Notes: a model not told the origin generated them from the sequence alone. 64,000 bases of DNA from Synechococcus sp. PCC 7335 (GCF_000155595.1 NZ_DS989904.1:3986786-4050785), one strand, 5' to 3'; counted from the stretch's first letter, positions 43,916 through 53,477 are shown. Program-made: numbers and translations.

Positions 43916-44674
43916 ATGGTAATCAAACCCTTCTTTCGGTATTCAAAAACCAAGGTAATACTGGCGTCTATCGTATTATTCGGCACTACGATTGGCGTAT
44001 CCGCAGACGCGCTTGAAGATAGGGACACGCCACAACTTACTACCAGGACATACTCTCAAATCTCGCAACGCCAGATTGCTCAAGCTTCAACCGTTATCTA
44101 CCCAACTTTGCGCAACGGTAGCGTGGGCGAATCTGTCAGTAGACTTCAAGCTACCTTGAAGTTATTAGGATTCTATCAAGGTGAGGTCAACGGAACCTAC
44201 AACGAGCTAACGCAGCAAGCTGTCGCTTCATTTCAAAGTGCCGTAAACCTCTCCGCTGACGGCATTACTGGGCCAGCTACCTGGCGTAAGCTACTTCCTG
44301 CACCAAACGACGTAGCCAGTGATAGCGTAGCTAGCAATACAGACGCTACTAGCACAACTGACAATGCAGACGCGAATAGCAATACAGATGCTACTAGCGA
44401 AGAGACACCTGTAGAGTCTACGCCTGAACAAAGTGCCACTGAAGCAGACGAACCTAGTCCGCCAGTTCTTCGTCCTAGTGCTGAAGGTCCTGCTGTATCA
44501 CAGCTGCAAAGAGAACTCCAGACACTGGGCTACTACGACGGCACTATCGACGGTAAATACGGAGCGCTAACAGAAGCCGCTGTCCGAGCGTTCCAAGCCG
44601 ACCAACAGCTAATAGTCGATGCCATTGTTGGCCCCTCTACTTGGACAGCACTGACTAGAGAACTACAAAACTAG
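43916..44674 (+). CDS. Peptidoglycan-binding protein with two PGB_1 domains
   Basis: 252 residues. A signal peptide (TKVILASIVLFGTTIGVSA) is followed by a PGB_1 domain near residues 62-124 (VSRLQATLKLLGFYQGEVNG...GITGPATWRKLL) and a second near 185-250 (VSQLQRELQTLGYYDGTIDG...IVGPSTWTALT). The linker between them is Thr/Asn/Asp-rich. Probably exported and bound to the cell wall. Stop falls in a degenerate 16-17-bp repeat array. Confidence 0.9.
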   Translation: MVIKPFFRYSKTKVILASIVLFGTTIGVSADALEDRDTPQLTTRTYSQISQRQIAQASTVIYPTLRNGSVGESVSRLQATLKLLGFYQGEVNGTYNELTQQAVASFQSAVNLSADGITGPATWRKLLPAPNDVASDSVASNTDATSTTDNADANSNTDATSEETPVESTPEQSATEADEPSPPVLRPSAEGPAVSQLQRELQTLGYYDGTIDGKYGALTEAAVRAFQADQQLIVDAIVGPSTWTALTRELQN

Positions 44675-44766
44675 CTATGCCAAACTGTCTAACTATGTTT
44701 AGATCTGACTATGCTCAGGTCTAACTCTATCTAGGCTCTAGTCTAGCCACTGTCCTAGTCTAGCCA
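44671..44766. repeat. Degenerate 16-17-bp repeat array filling a convergent gap
   Basis: Units start near 44671, 44689, 44705, 44721, 44738 and 44755, most reading CTA(A/G)(C/T)... The last pair is a perfect 12-bp repeat CTAGTCTAGCCA (44738-44749, 44755-44766). Both stop codons of the convergent genes lie inside the array. Confidence 0.7.
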
Positions 44767-45009
44767 TAAAGGAAACTCACTACTACCCATCATAGCTGTA
44801 TCGTAGCCATCAAATGCAGTACTAGTATGAGTAATAAAGGTCATGTAATCGCTCATCAAAAAGTAGATACCGATAATTGCAGCAGCGGAAGAAGCCACCA
44901 GAAACCCTGCTAACATCAGCGAAAACTCTTGGTTTTCAACCGCCCTATCCATTAAGCGTAACGCCCAGAAAACTAGGCAGGTAACTATAACAAGAATCAA
45001 TAAAATCAT
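44755..45009 (-). CDS. Small two-helix membrane protein
   Basis: 84 residues with two hydrophobic segments (ILLILVIVTCLVFWALRL and FLVASSAAAIIGIYFLM) and a Thr/Asp/Met-rich C-terminus (THTSTAFDGYDTAMMG). No family recognised. The ATG is clear. Its TAG stop lies inside a repeat unit shared with the convergent gene's end. Confidence 0.65.
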   Translation of the reverse strand: MILLILVIVTCLVFWALRLMDRAVENQEFSLMLAGFLVASSAAAIIGIYFLMSDYMTFITHTSTAFDGYDTAMMGSSEFPLWLD

Positions 45010-45381
45010 TGAAGAGGATTGAACCCAAGTTGGACTTTTGCTAAAGAACTGACCTATTCAAGAGCTAGAAGTCCCAAGCATTAGCTTTTTGTACTAGCCC
45101 ATAGGACTTTCTAGTAAGAGATTTATAGAAACCGTTCTGCAACAGTGGCAAATTCTTTTGTTTTCAGAACCTTCACATAGCTTAACATAGCTACTCATAA
45201 TTAGCTAAGGACAAATGCATAAAACGTACAATATTTCAGTATCTTGAGAAAAGCCTAGTATATTAGGCTTTCTATAAACAGGCCTGACTTTGCTCAACTA
45301 GCTAAGACATGGCTTGAACTGTAGCCCAACAATACGATCTATTTAAGAAAAGTCAGAAATTCATAAGGTTTTGTAAACATT
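45010..45381. other. Intergenic region downstream of hisF
   Basis: About 370 bp holding a strong hairpin at 45250-45271; no gene seen. Confidence 0.5.
45250..45271 (-). terminator. hisF terminator
   Basis: Perfect AAAGCCTA-GTATAT-TAGGCTTT stem, T-rich on the minus strand. A near-identical AGCCTA-GTAT-TAGGCT hairpin lies at 61091-61106. Confidence 0.65.
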
Positions 45382-46152
45382 CTAGCGCCGGATGATCAGG
45401 CCTTGCTGAACCAAATAGTCCTTAATTTCACTGACGCTTAGTTGACCATAGTGAAGTAGGGAGGCTAGCAGCGCAGCTTCGGCTTTGCCCGTAGTCAGGG
45501 CCTGGTAGATATGCTCGCAGGTCCCTGCCCCACCAGAAGCAATTACGGGTACGTTGACTTTGCTTGCGATCGCCTCTGTTAAAGTGAGGTCATACCCAGC
45601 TTTTGTTCCATCTGCGTCCATGCTAGTAACTAGCAGCTCTCCCGCGCCTCTATTGACAACATCACAGGCCCATTCCACTGCATCTAGGCCGGTGTTTTCT
45701 CTGCCGCCTCGAACGAACACATCCCATCCTAGTTGAGGCGATGGCCCAGGCCGTCGCTTTGCATCTATAGCGACAACGATGCACTGATTGCCAAAGCGAT
45801 CGCTAGCTCTATTAATCAGATCTGGGTCTCGCACGGCTGCTGAATTGATACTTACCTTGTCAGCTCCGGCTCGAAGTAGCTTTTTGATGGTGTCCAGTGT
45901 GCTAATGCCACCGCCTACTGTCAGAGGAATGAACACCTGTTCTGCTGTGCGATATACCACATCGTAGATGACGTCTCTGTCTTCGTGAGTAGCGGTAATA
46001 TCTAGAAAGACGAGTTCGTCAGCGCCTGCTTCGTTATAAAGTTTGGCTAGTTCGACTGGATCACCTGCATCCTTTAGATCAACAAAGTTAACTCCCTTCA
46101 CTACGCGGCCTGCTTTGACATCGAGGCAAGGAAGAATTCTTTTGGCGAGCAT
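45382..46152 (-). CDS. hisF: Imidazole glycerol phosphate synthase cyclase subunit HisF
   Basis: 256 residues, typical. [52 protein letters not shown] and [10 protein letters not shown] mark the barrel strands and phosphate loops; the catalytic Asp residues near 11 and 131 are there. It uses ammonia from HisH to make imidazole glycerol phosphate in histidine synthesis. hisH is not in the window. Confidence 0.97.
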   Translation of the reverse strand: MLAKRILPCLDVKAGRVVKGVNFVDLKDAGDPVELAKLYNEAGADELVFLDITATHEDRDVIYDVVYRTAEQVFIPLTVGGGISTLDTIKKLLRAGADKVSINSAAVRDPDLINRASDRFGNQCIVVAIDAKRRPGPSPQLGWDVFVRGGRENTGLDAVEWACDVVNRGAGELLVTSMDADGTKAGYDLTLTEAIASKVNVPVIASGGAGTCEHIYQALTTGKAEAALLASLLHYGQLSVSEIKDYLVQQGLIIRR

Positions 46153-46286
46153 AGAGCTTTCCTTTAGTACTTTGTGATCAGTCTACGGGACTTCTCGTTA
46201 ACGAAAACTCTCCAGGTGAGTCCGGGTCGCTGATAGACTGTTTAGTGGCCTCGAGGTAGACACTAGTAAGGATACAGTCTTTCAAC

Positions 46287-46493
46287 ATGGATTTAGAAGT
46301 AGGACAGCGGGTTCAGGTTCGTCGCATGCGTGATCGCGTCGACAAAAAACTCGCGGCTCGTCTAGGAGAAACTGCTGTTATTCAAGACTTCAAGGTTCTA
46401 GACGGTCAAAACATTGGAGCTCTGGTAAGTTTTGAATCTGATGACTTTACTACCTGGTTCTTTGAAGACGAACTACGTCCTGTAGCTGATTAA
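46287..46493 (+). CDS. petP: Cytochrome b6f subunit PetP
   Basis: 68 residues with the DUF2862/PetP pattern: LEVGQRVQVRRMRDRVDKKLA, then ETAVIQDFKVLDGQNIGALV and TWFFEDEL near the end. PetP is a peripheral cyanobacterial cytochrome b6f subunit on the cytoplasmic side affecting complex stability and electron flow. The next gene starts 1 nt after its stop, so transcription and probably translation are coupled. Confidence 0.85.
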   Translation: MDLEVGQRVQVRRMRDRVDKKLAARLGETAVIQDFKVLDGQNIGALVSFESDDFTTWFFEDELRPVAD

Positions 46494-46494
46494 T

Positions 46495-47640
46495 ATGACG
46501 CTTATTCTCACATTTCTAGGTAAAGGGGGTACTGGACGCACAACAGTCGCGATCGCTGCTGCCCAAAAATTGACTAATGAAGGCAAACGGGTACTACTGA
46601 TTTCTCAAGAGGCCGGACCTGCGCTTTCCTTGCTTACTGGCTTTGATATTGGCACCACGCCCATACCCGTGAGCGTAGCTGAAAAATCATTTCAGGCTGT
46701 AAGGCTACAAACTACTCAACTCGTCGATGAGAACTGGGAAAAGCTTAAGCAGTTCGAGGCCCAGTATCTAAGAGATCCATTCTTTAAAGCGGTGTTTGGT
46801 CAAGAACTCAGCGTAGTTCCTGGTATGGACGACTTTTTAGCGCTTAACGCAATTCGCGAGTATACCGAAAGCAATCAATACGACGTGATTGTGCATGATG
46901 GGCCTGGCAACCAGGCTAGCTTAAGAATGTGGGGTGCGATTGGGGGTATCGACTGGTACTACCGTCGGTTTAAGCAAGTCTTTCAAGATTCGCAGTTCTA
47001 TCGTTCGATTTCGCCATTCATTGGCCCTGTTACAGGCGCAGTGTTTAGCAGTGGTTTGTCTGGAGATCTTTGGAATCGGCCTGAGACGCAGAATGTGGAA
47101 GCGATGGTGGCCAAAGGTAAAGCGATGGTCAAAGACCCTATGCAGCTGCGGGGTTATGTAGTGACCACTGAAGATGAGATTGCGATCGCGACTGGCAAAT
47201 ATCTTTGGAGCGCTGCCCAGCAAATTAGCCTTACCGTTGCTGGGGCTATTGTGACTGCGCCCTATGGCAAGCGGGCTGAATCTACAGCCGCAGCCGCAGC
47301 CTTCGAGCCGATTCCGGTGAGTACCTTAGATCATAGTCAGTTAGGCAATCGTTTAGATGGTGAACCAGGTGGCTGGCAACCTCTTATTGAGGCTCTACCT
47401 GCTCTGGTCGAGCCAGTATCTGTTCCTAGCCCGATGAGCGTAGATATTGCTAACAGTAGCGTCAAACTATTTTTGCCCGGCTTTGATAAGACCCAGGTAA
47501 AACTGACACAATATGGACCAGAAGTTACTGTAGAGGCAGGCGATCAGCGCCACAATCTCTCCTTGCCGTCAGCGCTTAAAGGCCGATCCGTTACGGGTGC
47601 TAAGTTCCAGTCAGGCTATCTAATCATCACGTTTGGCTAG
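46495..47640 (+). CDS. ArsA/Get3-like ATPase with HSP20-like C-terminal domain
   Basis: 381 residues. N-terminal deviant Walker motif GKGGTGRTT: the signature Lys is kept, the P-loop Lys is Arg. VIVHDGPG stands for the switch region. The last ~75 residues (SSVKLFLPGFDKTQVKLT...YGPEVTVEAGDQ) form the alpha-crystallin/HSP20-like domain of the ArsA_HSP20 branch. Metal-efflux or tail-anchored-protein roles of ArsA/Get3 should not be assumed; the cyanobacterial branch's client is unknown. Its tight link to petP hints at thylakoid or b6f biogenesis. Stop lies in a 12-bp duplication. Confidence 0.85.
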   Translation: MTLILTFLGKGGTGRTTVAIAAAQKLTNEGKRVLLISQEAGPALSLLTGFDIGTTPIPVSVAEKSFQAVRLQTTQLVDENWEKLKQFEAQYLRDPFFKAVFGQELSVVPGMDDFLALNAIREYTESNQYDVIVHDGPGNQASLRMWGAIGGIDWYYRRFKQVFQDSQFYRSISPFIGPVTGAVFSSGLSGDLWNRPETQNVEAMVAKGKAMVKDPMQLRGYVVTTEDEIAIATGKYLWSAAQQISLTVAGAIVTAPYGKRAESTAAAAAFEPIPVSTLDHSQLGNRLDGEPGGWQPLIEALPALVEPVSVPSPMSVDIANSSVKLFLPGFDKTQVKLTQYGPEVTVEAGDQRHNLSLPSALKGRSVTGAKFQSGYLIITFG

Positions 47641-47655
47641 ACTTTTGGTTAGACT
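47632..47655. repeat. 12-bp tandem duplication covering the arsA stop
   Basis: TTTGGCTAGACT and TTTGGTTAGACT in succession. The TAG (47638-47640) is in the first unit; an in-frame TAG recurs 12 nt later. Confidence 0.8.
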
Positions 47656-47694
47656 ACTTTGCTCCAGCGATGGTTTGATTCGGCAATTTAATCT

Positions 47695-47722
47695 AGAAAT
47701 TTCAACTGAGAAATTTCAACTT
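47695..47722. repeat. 14-bp tandem duplication upstream of chlG
   Basis: AGAAATTTCAACTG and AGAAATTTCAACTT in succession, followed by further degenerate TTTCGCGTG-type duplications up to 47775. Confidence 0.75.
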
Positions 47723-47799
47723 GGCCAACGTTACTTCGCGTGTTGTTTCGCGTGCTACTTCAGAGTGTTGTTTCAGTTCAGTAGGGACAAGAGCCTAAA

Positions 47800-48834
47800 A
47801 TGTCAGATAATATGCAATCTTCTACAGCACCGTTACCCGACTCTGCAGGAATGGAAACTGTAGGTGAGCCTCACGATCCTAAAAACAGTAAGGCTCGTCA
47901 GCTTCTGGGGATGAAAGGAGCAGAGGCCGGTGAAACTTCGATTTGGAAAATTCGCCTTCAGCTCATGAAAGCGATTACTTGGATCCCATTAATCTGGGGT
48001 GTCGTCTGTGGGGCGGCTTCTTCTGGAAAGTTTACCTGGACGGTTGAGAACGTTCTCATTTCAGCGGCCTGCATGCTGATGTCTGGTCCGCTCCTCACAG
48101 GCTACACCCAGACAATTAATGACTACTATGATCGTGACCTAGATGCAATTAATGAGCCCAATCGTCCCATCCCATCGGGGGCAATCTCGCTTAAGCAGGT
48201 CCAGGTACAAATCTGGGTGCTGCTATTGGCTGGGCTTGCAGTAGCCTACGGCCTAGACATTTGGGCCGGCCACGACTTTCCTACTTTATTCGTACTTGCC
48301 CTAGGCGGATCTTTTCTCTCTTATATCTACTCGGCACCACCGTTGAAGCTCAAACAAAATGGCTGGTTAGGCAACTATGCGCTAGGCGCTAGCTACATTG
48401 CACTGCCTTGGTGGGCTGGCCATGCTCTGTTTGGTGAACTGAATCCTACGGTGATTGTCCTGACGCTGATCTACAGTATGGCGGGTTTAGGAATTGCAAT
48501 CGTCAACGATTTCAAAGCGGTAGAAGGCGATCGCGAGCTAGGCCTCAAGTCCTTGCCGGTAATGTTCGGTGTACAAACAGCGGCCTGGATCTGTGTACTG
48601 ATGATTGATATTTTTCAGGGGGGAATGGCAGCCTACTTGATTGCTATTCACAAGAATCTGTACGCAGTGCTGCTGATTTTGCTAATCATTCCGCAAATTA
48701 CCTTTCAGGACATGTATTTCCTGCGTGACCCACTAGAAAACGATGTTAAATACCAGGCCAGTGCTCAGCCTTTTTTAGTGTTAGGAATGCTGGTCATGGC
48801 GATCGCACTTGGACATAGCGCTCTAGTAAGCTAG
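47800..48834 (+). CDS. chlG: Chlorophyll synthase
   Basis: 344 residues. UbiA-type prenyltransferase with NDYYDRDLDAINEPNRPIPSG as the first Asp-rich motif and IVNDFKAVEGDRELG as the second; about eight TM helices. It attaches the phytyl or geranylgeranyl chain to chlorophyllide in thylakoid membranes. A long soluble N-terminus precedes the core. Tandem repeats lie between arsA and chlG. The stop is followed by a 14-bp repeat array. Confidence 0.95.
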   Translation: MSDNMQSSTAPLPDSAGMETVGEPHDPKNSKARQLLGMKGAEAGETSIWKIRLQLMKAITWIPLIWGVVCGAASSGKFTWTVENVLISAACMLMSGPLLTGYTQTINDYYDRDLDAINEPNRPIPSGAISLKQVQVQIWVLLLAGLAVAYGLDIWAGHDFPTLFVLALGGSFLSYIYSAPPLKLKQNGWLGNYALGASYIALPWWAGHALFGELNPTVIVLTLIYSMAGLGIAIVNDFKAVEGDRELGLKSLPVMFGVQTAAWICVLMIDIFQGGMAAYLIAIHKNLYAVLLILLIIPQITFQDMYFLRDPLENDVKYQASAQPFLVLGMLVMAIALGHSALVS

Positions 48835-48882
48835 GCCCTGGCAAGTTAGCCCTGGTAAGTCAACCCGAACAAGTGAGCTGAG
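48826..48882. repeat. 14-bp repeats after and across the chlG stop
   Basis: GTAAGCTAGGCCCTG, GCAAGTTAGCCCTG, GTAAGTCAACCCGA and ACAAGTGAGCTGAG in succession, decaying. The TAG (48832-48834) is in the first unit. Confidence 0.7.
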
Positions 48883-49070
48883 CCATTGGCATAGCCTATG
48901 ATCCCCTCCTCTAAAACTTGACCTGCAAGATTCGGTTTCAAAAGCAACTTTGTCGCCCGTGGTAGCATTTAATAAATTTTGATAAGCAAATCAGCATCTT
49001 GATATTGCGACTCCTTCGCGTTTTGAAACGCGATTAGGAGAAAACGCTTCAATAACACTTCAATTTTGTT

Positions 49071-51542
49071 ATGGCGGTGATACCGTCTGGAGAGTTCGCT
49101 AACGTGGCTAACCTTTTCTCACAGATCAAACAATGGTCTACCCGACTCAAAGGGTCAAGCAGTCCACCACGTGGCTCCAGTCGTCTATCCTCTCGGCGTA
49201 AAAAACCAGTAGCTTTCGCAAACAGCCACTTAGAACAGACTCAATCATTACCATTACCAAGACTAGCTTACAAGCGAGTGAGGTTTTGGCTAATGCTGCT
49301 CATAGCCGCAGGCATTGCTGGTACCAGTGTGCGCCTATATCAAATCTGGCTAGACGTCTACGAAACCGTACCGGACGTCAGCAAGGCGTTGACCTTTGAG
49401 CGCACTGGCACCATTACGCTCAAAGCAGGTGACGGACAAATCTTGCAGAAGGTAGGCCCTACCGCCCAAGAGAGCCTAACCTTTGACGAGATTCCTAACG
49501 TTGTGGCCCAAGCCTTCATTGCTTCTGAAGACCGTCGGTTCTATGAGCACAATGGCGTAGATTATCGTTCAATTGGGCGAGCTGCCTTTGCAAATCTAAG
49601 TAGTGGTAGCGTGGTTGAAGGGGCTAGTACGATTACCCAGCAGCTTGCTCGTATCACATTCTTGAACCTGGATCAGAGCTTTCAGCGTAAGTTCAAAGAA
49701 GCTATCTTGGCGCGCCGACTAGAAGAAAAGCTAGGCAAAGACAAGGTACTAGAGCGCTATCTGAATCTGGTGTATTTGGGTGCAGGTGCCTACGGTGTTG
49801 CAGATGCCGCCTGGATCTACTTTGGGAAAACTGTCGATGAGCTTAGCGTTGCTGAGGTCGCTTTGATTGCAGGCATGGCTCCAGCGCCTAGCGTCTATTC
49901 GCCAGTCGTTAATCCTGCCGCCGCTAGACAACAGCGCAATCAAGTGATTAGACGGATGGAAGATAGCGGTGTGATTACCTCATCACAGGCGCAAACAGCT
50001 CGTCAGACTGAAATTGCTATAGAAGTCCAAGAGCCCAAGTACCTATATAGCGAGTTCCCATACTTCACGATCTATATCAAGAAGCAGCTAGCAGAGATTC
50101 TGACACCTGCAGAGCTTGAAGCCGGCGGTTTGGTTGTTGAAACTTCTTTGAATACCGAATGGCAGAAAGCCGCTGAGAAGACGGTTGAAGAAGTTATCGA
50201 AGAGTATGGTGCGTGGCAAGGATTTGAACAAGCGTCTTTGGTGGCAATCGATCCCAAAACGGGTGAAATCAAAGCCATGGTTGGCGGTACGGACTTTGAT
50301 GATAGTCAGTTTAATCGGGTCACTCAAGCTCAGCGTCAGCCAGGATCTACTTTCAAGGCTTTTGTCTATGCTGGGGCGATCGCCACTGGCATGTCACCCT
50401 ATAAAGCTTACGCAGACGCTCGCTATGTGATCGACGGCTACGAACCCAAAAACTACGGGGGTGGTTATAGCGGTAATGTCGATCTACGTCGTGCGCTTAC
50501 TAGCTCTATTAATATCGTTGCCGTTAAGCTACTAGTTGACGTTGGCTTTGATCCAGTCATCGCGCTTGCTCGTCGCATGGGCATTAAATCAGACCTACTA
50601 CCAGCTTATTCTTTGGCATTAGGGGCATCAGAAGTAAATTTGCTGGAGCTAACGAGCGCCTATGGCAGCTTTGCAGCAGCAGGCAAACACGTTGAGGCCC
50701 ACGGGATCACGCGTATCACTAATAGCCAAGGAGACGTGGTCTATGAGTTTAACGAAAAGCCTAGGCAAGCTATAGACGCAGATACCGCAGCGATTATGAC
50801 CTGGATGCTAGAAGGTGTGGTTAACGGTGGTACAGGTGGCAACGCCGCTATTCCTGGCAGACAGGTCGCTGGAAAAACAGGGACTTCTGAGAAAAATAGA
50901 GACCTTTGGTTTATTGGTTACATGCCCCAGCTAGTAACTGGTGTATGGATGGGCAATGACGACAGCAGCCCAACTGGCGGAGCTAGTAGAACGGCGGCGC
51001 TGGCTTGGTATAGATTTGTTGATCAGTTTGTAGATGATCTACCCATCGAAGAATTTCCTGAATTGCCGCGTCTAGGTGGCCGTGAAGGCTCTATTCAGGC
51101 CAAACCTGTTTCCCCAGGTCGAGTGATTGCCGATAAACCGGGGGCACGTAACTCTAGCGAGAGTGAACAACGCCGCTCTGAACCTAGCACTGCACTCAGC
51201 AATACAGACTATAGCGACTCATCAAGCGATTCAGCGGATACTGACTCAGCGCCAGCACCGGTTCCTCGGCCTTCGACTCCGGCGTCAGATCCAGCTCCAA
51301 CCCCAGCGCCTGCTCCTGTCTTCAGTAGCTCACCGGCCCCGGCGCCAGCGCCAGCACCGGCCCCTGCTCCAACCCCCGTCTTTAGTAGTTCTCCAGCACC
51401 TCCACCGACGCCAGCGCCAACGGCCCCTGCCCCCCCAACACCAGCACCGATTCCACTTCCGCCTACAGCTGTTCCGCCACCGCCAGCGCCAGCACCGGCC
51501 CCAGCTCCTGAACCCCCTCGACCTAGGGCCTTGGAAAACTAG
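49071..51542 (+). CDS. Class A penicillin-binding protein (PBP1a type)
   Basis: 823 residues. N-terminal cytoplasmic part, one TM helix (FWLMLLIAAGIAGTSVRL), GT51 glycosyltransferase (SEDRRFYEHNGVD and ASTITQQLARI), then transpeptidase motifs SxxK (PGSTFK), SxN (SSIN) and KTG (GKTGTSEKN). It polymerises and cross-links peptidoglycan in the periplasm. The C-terminal ~110 residues are a long Pro/Ala-rich repeat tail (SSPAPAPAPAPAPAP type), probably extended. mrdA follows 81 bp later. Confidence 0.95.
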   Translation: MAVIPSGEFANVANLFSQIKQWSTRLKGSSSPPRGSSRLSSRRKKPVAFANSHLEQTQSLPLPRLAYKRVRFWLMLLIAAGIAGTSVRLYQIWLDVYETVPDVSKALTFERTGTITLKAGDGQILQKVGPTAQESLTFDEIPNVVAQAFIASEDRRFYEHNGVDYRSIGRAAFANLSSGSVVEGASTITQQLARITFLNLDQSFQRKFKEAILARRLEEKLGKDKVLERYLNLVYLGAGAYGVADAAWIYFGKTVDELSVAEVALIAGMAPAPSVYSPVVNPAAARQQRNQVIRRMEDSGVITSSQAQTARQTEIAIEVQEPKYLYSEFPYFTIYIKKQLAEILTPAELEAGGLVVETSLNTEWQKAAEKTVEEVIEEYGAWQGFEQASLVAIDPKTGEIKAMVGGTDFDDSQFNRVTQAQRQPGSTFKAFVYAGAIATGMSPYKAYADARYVIDGYEPKNYGGGYSGNVDLRRALTSSINIVAVKLLVDVGFDPVIALARRMGIKSDLLPAYSLALGASEVNLLELTSAYGSFAAAGKHVEAHGITRITNSQGDVVYEFNEKPRQAIDADTAAIMTWMLEGVVNGGTGGNAAIPGRQVAGKTGTSEKNRDLWFIGYMPQLVTGVWMGNDDSSPTGGASRTAALAWYRFVDQFVDDLPIEEFPELPRLGGREGSIQAKPVSPGRVIADKPGARNSSESEQRRSEPSTALSNTDYSDSSSDSADTDSAPAPVPRPSTPASDPAPTPAPAPVFSSSPAPAPAPAPAPAPTPVFSSSPAPPPTPAPTAPAPPTPAPIPLPPTAVPPPPAPAPAPAPEPPRPRALEN

Positions 51543-51623
51543 AACGCTAGACAACTCTAAAGCTCAGAGTCGCTAATTAGTGGCTACTCTATAGAGTAGC
51601 TCTAGTTTACAGCCCCAAATATC

Positions 51624-53450
51624 ATGGCTTTTTCTCAGCGCACACAATCTAGCTTTAGCTCGCCTAGCTTCCGTGAAAAGAGAAGCGGACGCACCGTTGG
51701 CCGTCAGTACCAATCGATTGTGATCATGCTTTTGCTGAGCCTTTCGATGATAGGTGGTATTGGCAGTCGTCTGGCATACCTTCAAATCGTTCAAGGGGAG
51801 CGTAACCGAGAGCTAGCTGAAGACAACCGAGTTCTACTATTACCCAGGCGACCAGCCAGAGGGACTATCTTTGATCGAAATGGTGAAGTATTAGTCGGCT
51901 CGCGGCTGTCGCATTCTGTTTCCATTTGGCCAATCTCGCTACCCAAAGAAGAGGCTGCTAAGCAGGCAGTCATCGATCGCCTAGGTCAACTGTTGGACGT
52001 GCCAATTGAGGAAATTAGCGATCGCCTGGAGCAGAGTAGTTACAACCTCAATAAGTCTGTTCCCATTGCTCGGGGTTTAAGCTCTGCTCAAACGACTGCG
52101 CTCGCAGAATATGCTGCCCAGCTACCTGGCGTCCGTGTAGAGGCAGAAGCTGTCCGCAACTACCCACGTGGCGACCTAGCCGCTCACGTTTTGGGCTACA
52201 CAGGTGAGCTGGACGATGTTGAACTAGAAGGGCTGAAAGAAGATGGCTATCGGCTGGGGGATGTGATCGGCAAGATGGGGCTAGAAATGGCCCTAGAGTC
52301 CCAACTACGTGGAGAATGGGGCGGACAGCAGGTAGAAGTAGATAGTAGCGGCCGGGTGCTGAGTATTATCGGCGAAAAGCCTTCTATATCCGGTCAAGAC
52401 GTGCAGACCACACTGGACATAGAGCTGCAAAGAGCTGCTGAAGAAGCGCTGGGCGATCATATAGGCGCTATTGTTGCGATTGATCCGCGTGACGGTGGGG
52501 TTAGAGCCATGGTCAGCAGACCTACCTTTGATCCGAATATTTTTTCTACTCGGGTTACTCAAGCGCAATGGGAACAGATTACTAAGAACGGCTATCCCCT
52601 GGTGAACCGTGCCATGCGAGCTTATGCACCGGCGAGTACTTTCAAAGTGATTACTGCAACAGCAGGAATGGAGTCAGGTAAGTTTTCTCCTGATGTCGTG
52701 CTACCAACCTATCCGTTTTTGACGATTGGTGGCATCCAGTTTTGGGATTGGAATAATGCGGGCTTTGGACCTTTAGGATTTAGAGGGGCAATGGCGATGA
52801 GTAGTGACACCTTCTTCTATCAAATTGGTAGAGGGGTGGGGGAGAAGAGCTTACAAAAGTGGATGCGCCAGTATGGACTTGGAGAGCGAACTGGGATTGA
52901 ACTAGGTGTAGAGGAAGATAAAGGCCTAGTGCCTGACGAGGCATGGAAGCGCGAGATGTTGGATGAGCCCTGGTATCTAGGCGATACGATTAACTCTTCA
53001 ATTGGTCAGGGAAACGTACTGGCAACGCCTTTGCAAATAGCTGTGATGTTTGCAGCTGTCGCTAATGGGGGCGATCGCGTAACCCCGCATTTTGTACTGG
53101 ACGAGCGAACCCCTCAAGAATGGCGAACGTCTGTAGGGATGAAGCCTAGTACGATTAAAGTCTTGAAAGAGAGCCTACGCCAGGTAGTCACTGCTGGAAC
53201 GGGCACTGTGATGAACGACCCAGCACTTCCTCCTGTGGCGGGGAAGAGCGGAACAGCCGAGGCCCCCCCGGGAGAAAACCACACTTGGTTTGGAGCTTAT
53301 GCACCGTACGACAATCCTGAAATTGTTGTTGTCGCTTTTGGAGAGCACTCTGGGGGCGGTGGTAGCTCCTTCGCTGCACCGATGGTGAAAAAGGTATTGG
53401 AGCAGTATTTCGGTGTGAACCAAAAAGAATCCTCTAAAACGGCCCCCTGA
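51624..53450 (+). CDS. mrdA: Penicillin-binding protein 2 (class B)
   Basis: 608 residues. N-terminal TM segment, dimerisation domain, then transpeptidase with ASTFK, the SSD motif (GAMAMSSDTFF) and KSGTAE. The NSSIGQGNVLATPLQ segment is typical of MrdA/PBP2. It works with RodA for wall elongation. It follows the PBP1a gene, forming a wall-synthesis pair. Confidence 0.95.
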   Translation: MAFSQRTQSSFSSPSFREKRSGRTVGRQYQSIVIMLLLSLSMIGGIGSRLAYLQIVQGERNRELAEDNRVLLLPRRPARGTIFDRNGEVLVGSRLSHSVSIWPISLPKEEAAKQAVIDRLGQLLDVPIEEISDRLEQSSYNLNKSVPIARGLSSAQTTALAEYAAQLPGVRVEAEAVRNYPRGDLAAHVLGYTGELDDVELEGLKEDGYRLGDVIGKMGLEMALESQLRGEWGGQQVEVDSSGRVLSIIGEKPSISGQDVQTTLDIELQRAAEEALGDHIGAIVAIDPRDGGVRAMVSRPTFDPNIFSTRVTQAQWEQITKNGYPLVNRAMRAYAPASTFKVITATAGMESGKFSPDVVLPTYPFLTIGGIQFWDWNNAGFGPLGFRGAMAMSSDTFFYQIGRGVGEKSLQKWMRQYGLGERTGIELGVEEDKGLVPDEAWKREMLDEPWYLGDTINSSIGQGNVLATPLQIAVMFAAVANGGDRVTPHFVLDERTPQEWRTSVGMKPSTIKVLKESLRQVVTAGTGTVMNDPALPPVAGKSGTAEAPPGENHTWFGAYAPYDNPEIVVVAFGEHSGGGGSSFAAPMVKKVLEQYFGVNQKESSKTAP

Positions 53451-53477
53451 CTATATCTCTATCGTTCTCCTTACCCC

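Noticed and set aside
51127-51576. 149-codon plus-strand frame inside the PBP1a tail
   Set aside because: Arg/Pro/Gln repeats come from reading the Pro/Ala repeat in another frame.
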